Positions 1-7,899 of a stretch of DNA of 33,450 bases are shown piece after piece. Location: assembly GCA_003218395.1 (NCBI GenBank), contig QHNJ01000144.1, forward strand, positions 1-33,450, given 5' to 3'. A program made the translations under genes and the position numbers. The stretch is from Verrucomicrobiota bacterium (GTDB taxonomy: Bacteria; Verrucomicrobiota; Verrucomicrobiia; Chthoniobacterales; UBA10450). Below the pieces are notes generated by a model, which was given only the letters and a program-made list of their open reading frames with translations, had not been told where the DNA came from and did not search any database. Each line of letters begins with the position of its first letter. Positions within the stretch are counted from its first letter, which is position 1.

Positions 1-528
1 CACCGCGCGCGCTACGATCCCCAGCACCTCGGCGATCGGCATCTCGAGGTGGAGCGAATCGCCGCGTTTCTTCATGTATTCGATTACCCGCGGCCCATAA
101 GCCAGCTTCGACATGTAAAACGAAGGCACATCGCGCAGCGCCACCTTCACACCTTTCTCGGGACTGGCCGCGGCGATGCAACTGATGGAGTTTGGCGCGC
201 CCTTGGAAATGTTGGTCGTCCCGTCGATCGGATCGATGGCGATATCAAACTGCGGCGAACCGGGGACCCAAGTGCCGAGTTGTTCGCCTTTGAAAATGCC
301 CGGCGCCTCGTCCTTGATGCCTTCGCCGATCACGACCTCACCGCAGATGTTCATTAGATCGAACATGCCGCGTATGGCGTCGGAGGCGGCTGCGTCGGCT
401 GCTTCCTTGTCGCCGCGCCCGAGCCAGCGCAACGCATTCAGTGCAGCCGCCTCGGTCGCGCGAACAAAATCGAACTCGATGATCCGCTCGATGTCCCGAT
501 AATCCTGTTTTGGCAGTCGCAGAGCCAC
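1..528 (-). CDS. glpX: class II fructose-1,6-bisphosphatase, N-terminal 176 residues (runs off the window)
   Basis: It hydrolyses fructose-1,6-bisphosphate to fructose-6-phosphate in gluconeogenesis, in the cytoplasm. Read on the minus strand, the visible part contains VVIGEG followed by KDEAP (about residues 65-75) and the metal-binding DPIDGTTN (99-106). These are hallmark motifs of the GlpX/class II family, which belongs to the Li-sensitive phosphatase superfamily. An in-frame TGA lies only 6 bp upstream of the GTG at 528, so GTG is the best start; no clear Shine-Dalgarno sequence is seen. The C-terminal half lies outside the window. It is divergent from the sigma factor gene at 630, with about 100 bp between. 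Family assignment is firm, and SBPase activity in the same protein is possible. Confidence 0.93.
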   Translation of the reverse strand, partial: MALRLPKQDYRDIERIIEFDFVRATEAAALNALRWLGRGDKEAADAAASDAIRGMFDLMNICGEVVIGEGIKDEAPGIFKGEQLGTWVPGSPQFDIAIDPIDGTTNISKGAPNSISCIAAASPEKGVKVALRDVPSFYMSKLAYGPRVIEYMKKRGDSLHLEMPIAEVLGIVARAV

Positions 529-629
529 GGAGCGTCAATTTTCACGCATCTCGTGCGCGATGACAAGGAGAACACCGCCCGGGACACTCCAGGCTTGATT
601 TTCGCCTGAGTTTTTACTTCGATTGCAGT

Positions 630-1397
630 GTGTCTGCCGATGATGAAGGGACTTCATTGGGTGCGACGGGCTTGAGGGCCCAACACGGGGCAGTCGCCTT
701 CGCCACGACGCACTGGAGCGTGGTGTTGACCGCCCAAGGTGAATCGCCAGCTGCACAAGAAGCGCTCGAAAAGCTGTGTCGCACGTATTGGCGACCCATC
801 TACGGTTTTGTGCGGCGACAAGGTATCGGGCCAGAGGAGGCGGAAGATCTTACGCAGGGTTTTTTCGCGCTGATGCTGGAGCGCAGAGATTTGAGCACTG
901 TGCGTAAGGAAAAGGGGAGACTTCGTTCTTATCTGCTTGCTTCCGTCAAAAATTTTGTGGCCGACGAACAACGCCGCGCGATGGCGATCAAGCGCGGGAA
1001 AGGAGAGCGGCTCATTCCGTTGGAAGAGCTCTCTGGTGACAAGCGGACCGAGATGGAACCGGCAGATCCAGTGACCGCCGAAGTGATTTACGAACGGAGG
1101 TGGGCCTCCACGGTTCTGGCGCACGCGCTCAACCGATTACAGGATGAATACGCGGGCACACGTAATGCCGCATTATTTGATTCGCTCACGCAATTGCTGC
1201 CGGACGAACCCGGAGCGCCGTCGCGAGCAGACATTGCCGCGAAGTTTGGCATGACCGAAAATGCCGTCACGCAGGCCTTTCATCGGTTTCGGCGGCGCTA
1301 TCAATCATTATTGCGCGAGGAAATCGCTCACACGGTTGCGACTCCCGGCGATATTGAAGACGAACTGCGTCATCTGATTGCTGTGGTTCGGGCGTAA
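630..1397 (+). CDS. ECF-type RNA polymerase sigma factor, copy 1 of the inverted cassette
   Basis: A 255-residue sigma-70 family regulator. Region 2 is visible around residues 45-110, including the core-binding stretch AEDLTQGFFALML (71-83). Region 4 is a helix-turn-helix at about 198-228 (IAAKFGMTENAVTQAFHRF). The N-terminal signature FATTHWSVVL is typical of the ECF sigma factors that sit beside Ser/Thr kinases in Planctomycetes and Verrucomicrobia. The GTG start at 630 gives exactly the same length (255 aa) as the paralogue at 3642-4409, which supports both starts. The kinase gene follows 51 bp downstream, so the two are probably cotranscribed. No anti-sigma factor gene is present; kinase-based control is the likely replacement (inference). 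The two sigma copies look roughly 60% identical by eye. Confidence 0.9.
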   Translation: MSADDEGTSLGATGLRAQHGAVAFATTHWSVVLTAQGESPAAQEALEKLCRTYWRPIYGFVRRQGIGPEEAEDLTQGFFALMLERRDLSTVRKEKGRLRSYLLASVKNFVADEQRRAMAIKRGKGERLIPLEELSGDKRTEMEPADPVTAEVIYERRWASTVLAHALNRLQDEYAGTRNAALFDSLTQLLPDEPGAPSRADIAAKFGMTENAVTQAFHRFRRRYQSLLREEIAHTVATPGDIEDELRHLIAVVRA

Positions 1398-1448
1398 TGT
1401 GCGACCAAATTTTACGCAGTACACAGTGAACGTGATGCTTCTTTGGCG

Positions 1449-2615
1449 ATGATTAGAGTGACCAGAATTTGTCGGAAGTGCGGCGCGAAAATCTTTTCCG
1501 ACGCTCCGAAAGGGCTTTGCACTGGCTGCATGCTCGAAACAGCGCTCGGGGTCTTCGCCGAAGACTTCGTAACCGCTGGCGACTCGTCCGCCGCAGCCTC
1601 GGCGAAGGCAGACGATGCGAATGCTGCACCCGACGTAAAAGGGACCACGCGCGCCGCAAACATGTTGGGAGAGTTCGGCGACTACGAGTTGCTTGAGGAA
1701 ATTGGACGCGGCGGTCAGGGAGTGGTGTTCCGCGCGCGGCAGAAAAGCCTCAATCGGACAGTTGCACTAAAGGTCATCGGTCTTGGTCAGTGGGCGACCA
1801 AAGCACACTTGAAGCGCTTTCGCCGAGAAGCGGAAGCCGCCGCGAGCCTCGATCATCCATGCATCGTCCCTATCTACGAGGTGGGCGAGCGAGATGGCTC
1901 CTGTTATTTCAGCATGAAGTTCGTCGAAGGCGGCCAGCTTGACGAAGTGATTCACCGCACGCCGATGTCGATCCGACAAGCGGCGGAATTAATTGCGAAG
2001 GTCGCGCGCACTGTTCATTACGCGCATGAACACGGCATTTTGCACCGAGACATTAAACCGGGAAACATTTTGCTCGATACTAACGGCGAACCGCATCTGA
2101 CAGATTTTGGCCTTGCCCGATTACTCGAATCCGAGAGCACGATTACGCACACGCTGGAAGTGCTGGGCACACCCAGTTACATGGCGCCGGAACAAGCTGC
2201 CGGAAATAACGCAGGTCTTAGCAGCGCCACAGACGTCTATGGACTTGGCGCCGTGTTCTATCAACTGTTAACAGGTCATCCGCCCTTTGCTGGAGGAACA
2301 ACATTTGAAACCGTCCGGCTGGTTTTAGATACCGAGCCGCGGCAACCGCGCCTGTGGAATCCGAAAGTAGATCGCGACCTTTCGACGATTTGCCTGAAAT
2401 GCCTCGAGAAAGATCCCAAGCGTCGTTACTCGTCGGCTCTCGCACTGACCGAAGATCTTGAACGCTGGTTGCGCCACGAGCCGATTCGGGCCCGGCACAC
2501 TGGGGTCTTCACCCGCGGAAAGAAATGGGTACAACGCAATCCAACAAGCGCGCTGCTTGGATTGCGTTGCACCCATTTCTTCCCTCGAGCGAAAATTCCA
2601 GTGCGCCGCGCCTGA
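1449..2615 (+). CDS. zinc-ribbon Ser/Thr protein kinase, copy 1, C-terminally truncated
   Basis: A Hanks-type kinase of 388 residues as written. An N-terminal zinc ribbon has two CxxC pairs (C8, C11, C24, C27). The catalytic domain follows: glycine loop GRGGQG (~87-92), ATP lysine in ALKV (K108), HRDIKPGN (199-206), DFG (219-221) and APE (~247). The ATG at 1449 is preferred over the TTG two codons upstream because it matches the start of copy 2. After [14 protein letters not shown], relatives normally enter a transmembrane helix and a long sensor region. Here the sequence crosses a palindrome and the last ~18 codons are read from the antisense strand of copy 2. The kinase core looks intact, but the membrane anchor and sensor are missing. 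It is either a truncated gene or one side of a chimeric join. Confidence 0.85.
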   Translation: MIRVTRICRKCGAKIFSDAPKGLCTGCMLETALGVFAEDFVTAGDSSAAASAKADDANAAPDVKGTTRAANMLGEFGDYELLEEIGRGGQGVVFRARQKSLNRTVALKVIGLGQWATKAHLKRFRREAEAAASLDHPCIVPIYEVGERDGSCYFSMKFVEGGQLDEVIHRTPMSIRQAAELIAKVARTVHYAHEHGILHRDIKPGNILLDTNGEPHLTDFGLARLLESESTITHTLEVLGTPSYMAPEQAAGNNAGLSSATDVYGLGAVFYQLLTGHPPFAGGTTFETVRLVLDTEPRQPRLWNPKVDRDLSTICLKCLEKDPKRRYSSALALTEDLERWLRHEPIRARHTGVFTRGKKWVQRNPTSALLGLRCTHFFPRAKIPVRRA

Positions 2616-3592
2616 ATCGGTTCGTGTTTTAGCCAGCATTCCAAGTCCTCAGCCAGCGCCAGGGCGGACGGATATCGGCGCTTCGGATCTTTCTCGAGAC
2701 ACTTGAGACAAATCGTCGAGAGATCTCGATCTACTTTTGGATTCAGCAATCGGGGTGGTCTCGGCTCAGTATCCAGTAGTAACTTAATAGTTTCGTAGGT
2801 TGTTCCACCGGCAAAAGGCGGCTGACCTGTCAGTAGTTGGTAAAGTACTGCGCCAAGTCCATAGACATCTGTCACGCTGCTGACAGCGGCGTTATTTTCC
2901 ACAGCTTGTTCTGGCGACATATAGCTGGGTGTGCCCAAGACTTCCAGCGTGTGCGTGACGCTGCTTTCAGATTCGACCAATCGGGCAAGGCCAAAATCGG
3001 TCAGGTGCGGTTCGCCTTTTTGGTCGAGCAGTATGTTTCCGGGTTTGATGTCGCGGTGGAGGATGCCGTGTTGATGCGCGTAATGTACGGTTCGAGCGAC
3101 CTTCGTGATCAGTTCCACCGCGTGCCGGATCGACATCGGCGTTTGTTTAACTACTTCGTCAAGCTGACCGCCTTCTATAAACTTCATGCTGAAGTAACAC
3201 TGGCCATCACGCTCGCCAACTCCATGGATTGGAACGATACCGGGATGCTCCAGGCGAGCTGCCGCTTCCGCTTCGAGCCGAAAGCGCTTCAAGTGGGTTT
3301 TGCTTGCCCACTGACCGAGGCTAATAACTTTTAAGGCGACTGTGCGATTGAGACTCTTTTGCCGGGCGCGAAACACTACGCCTTGTCCGCCGCGGCCAAT
3401 TTGCTCAAGCAACTCGTAGTCGCCGAAGTCCATCAGCATCGACGAGGACGCGAGATTCACATTTGTTTCACGCTCGGGATCAGCTGGGCCGAGACCCGTC
3501 TCCAGCAGACACGCGCCGCAAGATTGCTGCGGGGAATCGGGCGGAATGGCTGCTCCGCATTTGCGACAAAATCTGGCGGTTGTGATTCTCAT
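2426..3592 (-). CDS. zinc-ribbon Ser/Thr protein kinase, copy 2, C-terminally truncated
   Basis: Paralogue of the kinase at 1449, also 388 residues from the ATG at 3592. An upstream in-frame start would overlap the sigma gene and add an unrelated 44-residue tail. The zinc ribbon CRKCG...CGACL is near the N-terminus. The catalytic motifs are all present: [25 protein letters not shown] and a SPEQA variant of the APE motif. The linker between ribbon and kinase is about 20 residues shorter than in copy 1. After [12 protein letters not shown] it crosses the same palindrome and ends in ~37 codons that are antisense to copy 1. It overlaps copy 1 by 190 bp on opposite strands. It follows its own sigma factor by 49 bp, the same spacing as in copy 1. 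Confidence 0.85.
   Translation of the reverse strand: MRITTARFCRKCGAAIPPDSPQQSCGACLLETGLGPADPERETNVNLASSSMLMDFGDYELLEQIGRGGQGVVFRARQKSLNRTVALKVISLGQWASKTHLKRFRLEAEAAARLEHPGIVPIHGVGERDGQCYFSMKFIEGGQLDEVVKQTPMSIRHAVELITKVARTVHYAHQHGILHRDIKPGNILLDQKGEPHLTDFGLARLVESESSVTHTLEVLGTPSYMSPEQAVENNAAVSSVTDVYGLGAVLYQLLTGQPPFAGGTTYETIKLLLDTEPRPPRLLNPKVDRDLSTICLKCLEKDPKRRYPSALALAEDLECWLKHEPIQARRTGIFARGKKWVQRNPSSALVGLRCTHFFPRVKTPVCRARIGSWRNQRSRSSVSARADE
2514..2587. repeat. palindromic junction between the two sigma-kinase cassettes
   Basis: An inverted repeat with no spacer, centred between 2550 and 2551 on the perfect palindrome AGCGCGCT (2547-2554). Pairing outward from the centre is nearly continuous to 2514/2587, with about five mismatched pairs in 37. 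Beyond that the symmetry continues as diverged coding sequence through both kinases and both sigma factors. The junction lies inside the coding region of both kinases. As RNA it would form a long hairpin, but there is no T-tract, so it is not a standard terminator. Confidence 0.9.
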
Positions 3593-3641
3593 CGCGTGGC
3601 CATTGCTTTCACTCAAATAATGCACGGAAATTCCTGATAGG

Positions 3642-4409
3642 TTACGAGCGCAACGCGGCGATGAGGTGGCGCAGTTCATCTTCAATCTCGGCTGGCGTTG
3701 CCACCGTGTGCGCGACTTCCTCACGCAACAGCTGTCGGTAACGCTGTCGCAGTCGATGGAACGCTTGTTTGATCGCGTTCTCGGTCATGCCAAACTCGCG
3801 CGCGATTTCCGCTTGCGACGGTCGATCCGGTTCGTCAGAGAGCAATGTGTTCAACCGCTCCAGCAACGGCGCGCTAGCTGATCCCTGAGATTCCTCGCGC
3901 AAGCGCGCGAACACCCGGTCTAGCACGGTGAACGCCCAGCGGCGATCATAAAGCAGATCGGCGCTCAGCATGTCGCTGCGATCGAACTCGCCAGAATCAT
4001 CCGACCCAATCCCGTCGAGCGGAATCAGCGTCCGGCCGCCGCCACGCTTGATCGTCGCGGCATCACGGCGCTCGTTCATCATGAAATGCTTGAGTGAAGC
4101 CAGAAGAAAGGAGCGCAAGCGGCCCTTTTCCTGTCGTACGGACTGGAAATCTTTGCGTTCAAGAATCAGCGCGAAAAAACCCTGGGTGATATCTTTCGCC
4201 TCCTCTGGTTTAGTACCCTCTCGCCTGACGAAGCCATAAATAGGTCGCCAGTAAGTGCGGCAAAGATTTTCGAGCGCCTCCTGTGCGGCTGGCGATTCAC
4301 CTTGTGCCTCCAGCACCACACTCCAATGCGTAGTGGTAAACATAGCCGCGCCACCAGACGCCGAACCAGTCGCGCTCAGTGAAGTCACGTCATCGGGAGC
4401 GGCGCTCAC
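3642..4409 (-). CDS. ECF-type RNA polymerase sigma factor, copy 2 of the inverted cassette
   Basis: A 255-residue ECF sigma factor paralogous to the one at 630. It shares the TTTHWSVVL signature, the region 2 stretch ITQGFFALIL and a region 4 helix-turn-helix (IAREFGMTENAIKQAFHRL), and ends HTVATPAEIEDELRHLIAALRS, nearly the same as copy 1. The frame stays open upstream to 4568. The GTG at 4409 is chosen because it gives the same length as copy 1 and the same SL-ATG spacing; the extra upstream residues have no counterpart there. It is divergent from ileS and upstream of kinase copy 2. Mismatches are spread throughout, so this is not a simple duplicated read of copy 1. Confidence 0.88.
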   Translation of the reverse strand: MSAAPDDVTSLSATGSASGGAAMFTTTHWSVVLEAQGESPAAQEALENLCRTYWRPIYGFVRREGTKPEEAKDITQGFFALILERKDFQSVRQEKGRLRSFLLASLKHFMMNERRDAATIKRGGGRTLIPLDGIGSDDSGEFDRSDMLSADLLYDRRWAFTVLDRVFARLREESQGSASAPLLERLNTLLSDEPDRPSQAEIAREFGMTENAIKQAFHRLRQRYRQLLREEVAHTVATPAEIEDELRHLIAALRS

Positions 4410-4566
4410 ACCATAATCACAGTCAAAAGGTGTGCCGAAAGCAAGCCTGCATCGAGCATGTTGTACTTGGGCTTTGGACGGATCACCGGGCCAAGAGCAT
4501 GCCTGTCTCAGTGTACATGCATTGATTTGTGGAGGCGCGAATGCTACGTAGCGGCGCCCGGCCATC

Positions 4567-7017
4567 ATGACCCAGAATTACAAAGAAACGCTGAATTTGC
4601 CGCGGACAGAGTTTCCGATGAAGGCAAACCTTGCCGCGCGCGAGCCGGAAATGCTCAGGGCGTGGGAGGAGACGCGACTTTACCACCAAATTCAGAAATC
4701 GAGAGAGGAGCGAGAGTTATTTGTCCTGCATGATGGGCCGCCATTCGCGAACGGCGATGTCCACATGGGCACGGCGCTAAACAAAATCCTCAAAGATTTC
4801 GTGGTGAAATCGCAGACCATGCTCGGGAGACGCGCGCCTTACATCCCCGGCTGGGACTGTCATGGTCTGCCTATCGAATACAAAGTGGTGAAGGAGTCCC
4901 GCGGCCTTTCTCCGCTCGAAGTCCGCAAAAAATCCGAAGCGTTCGCCCGAAAATTTGTCAATGTGCAGCGCGAGCAATTCAAGCGGCTCGGCGTCTTCGG
5001 CGATTGGGAAAATCCATATCTAACGATGGATCCCAAATACGAAGCGGAAATTCTGCGCGCGTTCGCCGTTTTCGTTGAGGAAGGTCTCGTTTATCAATCG
5101 AAGAAGCCGGTCTTTTGGAGCACCGGCGCGCAGACCGCGCTCGCCGAAGCCGAAGTGGAATATCAGGAGCGCGACGACACCGCGGTTTACGTTAAATTTC
5201 CGATCGTAAGTGGTGAGTTCAAGGATAAGGCGAGCATCGCAATCTGGACAACAACTCCGTGGACTTTGCCCGCGAACCTTGCCATCGCTGTCGATCCAAA
5301 AACAGAATATCTCGTCGTGATGGCTGGCAAAGATGGCAAGGCTGAAAACTTGATTGTGGCCAAGCCGTTACTCGACGCCTTCATGCAAGCGACTGGTTTG
5401 ATTGTGATGAAACAAACCGGCGCGATCGTCGGAGAAAAACTCTCCGGCAGCACAGCGCAACATCCGTTTCTAGATCGACAATCAATCGTCCTCACGGCTG
5501 ATTTCGTCACGATGGATAGCGGCACAGGCGCCGTCCACATCGCCCCCGGTCACGGCGAAGATGATTATTGGCTAGGCCGGCAAAATAAATTGCCAGTTTT
5601 GTCGCCTGTGGACGATCACGGCCGTTTCACTGAGGAAGCCGGTCTGCCAAACCTTGTTGGCAAATACGTCTTCGACGCCAACCGCGACATTGTCGAATTG
5701 CTGCGCGAGCGCGGCATGCTGCTTGGCGAACAGAAGTTTCATCACTCCTATCCGTATTGCTGGCGCTCAAAAACACCGATCATCTTCCGCAATGTCGAGC
5801 AATTCTTCATTCGGATTGATGAGCTGCGTGGCAGAGCGCTCGATGCCATTCACAAAGAAGTGAAATGGATTCCAAAGTGGGGCGAAAATCGCATCGCGGG
5901 CACAGTCGAATCGCGGCCCGATTGGGTGATCTCGCGCCAACGCAGCTGGGGCGTGCCGCTGCCGGTTTTTTATTCAAGAGAGGGACGCGCGATTCTCGAT
6001 GCAAAAATTATTCGCAAGCTCGCTGATCTCGTCGCACAGCGCGGGTCAAATATTTGGTTTGAGTTGAATGATGTCGATCTTGCGCGCGAGCTCGGCTTGC
6101 CGGAGGGCGCCGCGCATCGCAACGACACGATCGACGTTTGGATCGACAGCGGCGTTTCACACAAAGCCGTTTGTGCGCTGCATCCTGAACTGCGCGATCC
6201 CGCTGACATGTATCTCGAGGCGACCGATCAGCATCGGGGTTGGTTTCAATCGTCACTCCTGACAAGCGTCGCATTGAACAATCGCGCGCCGTACAAAACC
6301 TGCGTCACTCACGGTTTTGTTGTCGATCTTGACGGAAAAAAGATCTCGAAATCGGGAACGTACGACAAACCGACAGCCGCCGAGCATTTCGTTGGCCGCC
6401 ATGGCGCCGATCTGGTTCGGCTATGGGCCAGTAGTATCGATTACACCGACGACGTGCCCTTCTCTGAGGAAATGTTCGCGCGCCTCGGCGATACATACCG
6501 CCGAATTCGGAACACGCTGCGCATCTTGTTGGGAAATCTTTTTGATTTCCCTGTCGCGGCGCTCTCTGAGCGTCGTGCCAATCTGCGATCGGAGATCGCC
6601 ACTACAGACTTTACATTGATTGATCGCTGGATTCTTCACCGTCTGGACAACGTGATTGCGGATTGTCGATTCGCTTACGAAACGTTCGAATTTCACAAGG
6701 TTTATCACACGCTCAATGAATTTTGTGCTGTGGACCTGAGCAGCCTGTATATCGACATCACCAAGGACCGCATGTATTGCGACGAGTCGGATTCGCCGCG
6801 ACGCCGTGTGACGCAAACGGTCATGCATGAAATTTTCGACGCGCTCTGCCGGTTGCTTGCGCCAATTCTCGCATTCACAGCCGAGGAAGCATGGCGCCAT
6901 TCCGGCACGGGCGCCTCGGTTCACCTGCAGGAATTTCCGGACCAAATAGTGTATCGCGATCCGGATGCAGATCGGCAAATGAGCGAGGTTCTACAAATGC
7001 GTTCCTCGAAGAGATAA
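4567..7017 (+). CDS. ileS: isoleucyl-tRNA synthetase, prematurely terminated (816 aa)
   Basis: It charges tRNA-Ile with isoleucine and edits misacylated valine, in the cytoplasm. The class I signatures are present: HMGT (66-69, the HIGH motif) within DGPPFANGDVHMGT, and KISKS (592-596). The CP1 editing domain and the anticodon-binding domain are present. Family members run about 900-950 residues, but this frame stops at 816 just after EVLQMR, where the linker to the C-terminal zinc domain should begin. The zinc domain is found downstream in another frame (see 7002-7223). Compared with E. coli IleS, roughly 40-45 residues of linker are missing and the frame is shifted. This suggests an internal deletion of about 125-135 bp, real or from assembly. 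The gene lies upstream of lspA, a common bacterial neighbourhood. Confidence 0.92.
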   Translation: MTQNYKETLNLPRTEFPMKANLAAREPEMLRAWEETRLYHQIQKSREERELFVLHDGPPFANGDVHMGTALNKILKDFVVKSQTMLGRRAPYIPGWDCHGLPIEYKVVKESRGLSPLEVRKKSEAFARKFVNVQREQFKRLGVFGDWENPYLTMDPKYEAEILRAFAVFVEEGLVYQSKKPVFWSTGAQTALAEAEVEYQERDDTAVYVKFPIVSGEFKDKASIAIWTTTPWTLPANLAIAVDPKTEYLVVMAGKDGKAENLIVAKPLLDAFMQATGLIVMKQTGAIVGEKLSGSTAQHPFLDRQSIVLTADFVTMDSGTGAVHIAPGHGEDDYWLGRQNKLPVLSPVDDHGRFTEEAGLPNLVGKYVFDANRDIVELLRERGMLLGEQKFHHSYPYCWRSKTPIIFRNVEQFFIRIDELRGRALDAIHKEVKWIPKWGENRIAGTVESRPDWVISRQRSWGVPLPVFYSREGRAILDAKIIRKLADLVAQRGSNIWFELNDVDLARELGLPEGAAHRNDTIDVWIDSGVSHKAVCALHPELRDPADMYLEATDQHRGWFQSSLLTSVALNNRAPYKTCVTHGFVVDLDGKKISKSGTYDKPTAAEHFVGRHGADLVRLWASSIDYTDDVPFSEEMFARLGDTYRRIRNTLRILLGNLFDFPVAALSERRANLRSEIATTDFTLIDRWILHRLDNVIADCRFAYETFEFHKVYHTLNEFCAVDLSSLYIDITKDRMYCDESDSPRRRVTQTVMHEIFDALCRLLAPILAFTAEEAWRHSGTGASVHLQEFPDQIVYRDPDADRQMSEVLQMRSSKR

Positions 7018-7223
7018 TGATGGTAAGCTCCTTCCGCTTGGAAGCTGGAACTATCGAAGCGGTACACGCCAGTGTTGGCCGAACCCGTTACAAGAAATGT
7101 GCGCGTTGTTGGCGTCATCGGCCAACGGTTGGCGCGAGCAAAGCGCATCCCGACTTGTGCGACCGCTGCGAGAGCGTAGTGGAGGCGAACAAAAGCCGTG
7201 TCGCACACGAGATTACCGAATGA
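7002..7223 (+). pseudogene. ileS: C-terminal zinc-binding domain of IleS, out of frame with the main gene
   Basis: In frame 3 the sequence reads FLEEIMMVSSFRL, then KCARCWRH and LCDRCE, ending at a TGA at 7221. This is the usual IleS C-terminus with a four-cysteine zinc site (CxxC...CxxC). It is shifted relative to the frame that ends at 7017. Two ATG codons follow at once: the ileS stop TAA (7015-7017) overlaps the first (7017-7019) as TAATG. A separate 68-residue zinc peptide could therefore be made by translational reinitiation. A deletion artefact or pseudogene tail is the simpler reading. Confidence 0.8.
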
Positions 7224-7277
7224 CTTCGCGACAATCGGTTATTGTCATGTCGAGCGGAGTCGAGACGTGTCTTATTC

Positions 7278-7327
7278 GTAGCGGCGGTTCACTGAACTGC
7301 CGGGGCGATTGGGTCAGTCGCCCCTAC
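7278..7327. repeat. GTAG-hairpin-hairpin-CTAC intergenic repeat (copy 1)
   Basis: Bounded by GTAG (7278-7281) and its complement CTAC (7324-7327). It holds two adjacent hairpins with three-base loops: stem CGGCGGTTC/GAACTGCCG (7282-7302, one G-T pair) and stem GGGGCGATTG/CAGTCGCCCC (7302-7324). It lies between the ileS remnant and lspA. Similar elements lie at 7833-7889, 16857-16914 and 21046-21147. Confidence 0.7.
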
Positions 7328-7359
7328 CTACGCTCCGCTCGGAATGACAGAGGATCGGG

Positions 7360-7842
7360 ATGAAATTCATCTTCTTTCTGTCGTTGCCGCTCTACGCGCT
7401 GGATCAATGGACGAAACAGTTGGTTCTGCGGTTTATCAGCCCAGACGCGCCGCGCATGGTGATATCGGGTTTCTTTAATCTGGTTAACGTCACGAACACC
7501 GGCGCAGCCTTCGGTTCCTTCAGGAACAACAACACTTTCTTCATCGTAATTTCATCTGTCGCGCTTCTCGTCGTTCTGGTGCTCCTCGTGCGACGGCGGC
7601 CACCCGATCTTTGGCGCGATATGTCACTTGCGCTTCTACTCGCCGGCATCCTGGGAAACGTTACCGATCGTCTTCTTTATGGGCACGTGATCGATTTCCT
7701 TCTTTTCGATTTGCACATTCCATACGCGCATCCCTGGCCGGCGTTTAATGTCGCCGATTCATGCATCTCAATTGCAGTCGTCTTGTTTATCATTCATTCA
7801 TTTTGGCAAGGTAAAGGCGCGCCTAAAAGCAGGGGCGATTGA
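7360..7842 (+). CDS. lspA: lipoprotein signal peptidase (signal peptidase II)
   Basis: An inner-membrane aspartyl protease that removes the signal peptide from prolipoproteins after diacylglyceryl transfer. It has 160 residues, the usual length. Family motifs are present: NTGAAFG (46-52), GNVTDRLLYGHVIDF (99-113) and FNVADS (129-134). The expected catalytic aspartate pair is D112 and D133. Four hydrophobic segments fit the four-helix topology. The ATG at 7360 follows GAGGATCGGG, a plausible ribosome binding site. It is downstream of ileS on the same strand, but a repeat element separates them. The stop codon lies inside the hairpin repeat at 7833. Confidence 0.95.
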   Translation: MKFIFFLSLPLYALDQWTKQLVLRFISPDAPRMVISGFFNLVNVTNTGAAFGSFRNNNTFFIVISSVALLVVLVLLVRRRPPDLWRDMSLALLLAGILGNVTDRLLYGHVIDFLLFDLHIPYAHPWPAFNVADSCISIAVVLFIIHSFWQGKGAPKSRGD

Positions 7843-7889
7843 CCTCAATCGCCTGCGCTCGCAAGATAGATGGACGGTTCGGTGAACCG
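7833..7889. repeat. double-hairpin intergenic repeat (copy 2, modules in swapped order)
   Basis: The first hairpin, GGCGATTG-ACCT-CAATCGCC (7834-7853), spans the lspA stop codon. The second, CGGTTC-GGT-GAACCG (7875-7889), follows 21 bp later. The two stems carry the same sequence modules as the element at 7278-7327 but in reverse order. The second hairpin overlaps the most upstream possible start of the next gene (7870). Confidence 0.6.
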
Positions 7890-7899
7890 CCCTCACCCA

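Noticed and set aside
2514-2587. Bidirectional terminator between the convergent kinases
   Set aside because: The hairpin is inside both coding regions and no T-tract follows on either strand.
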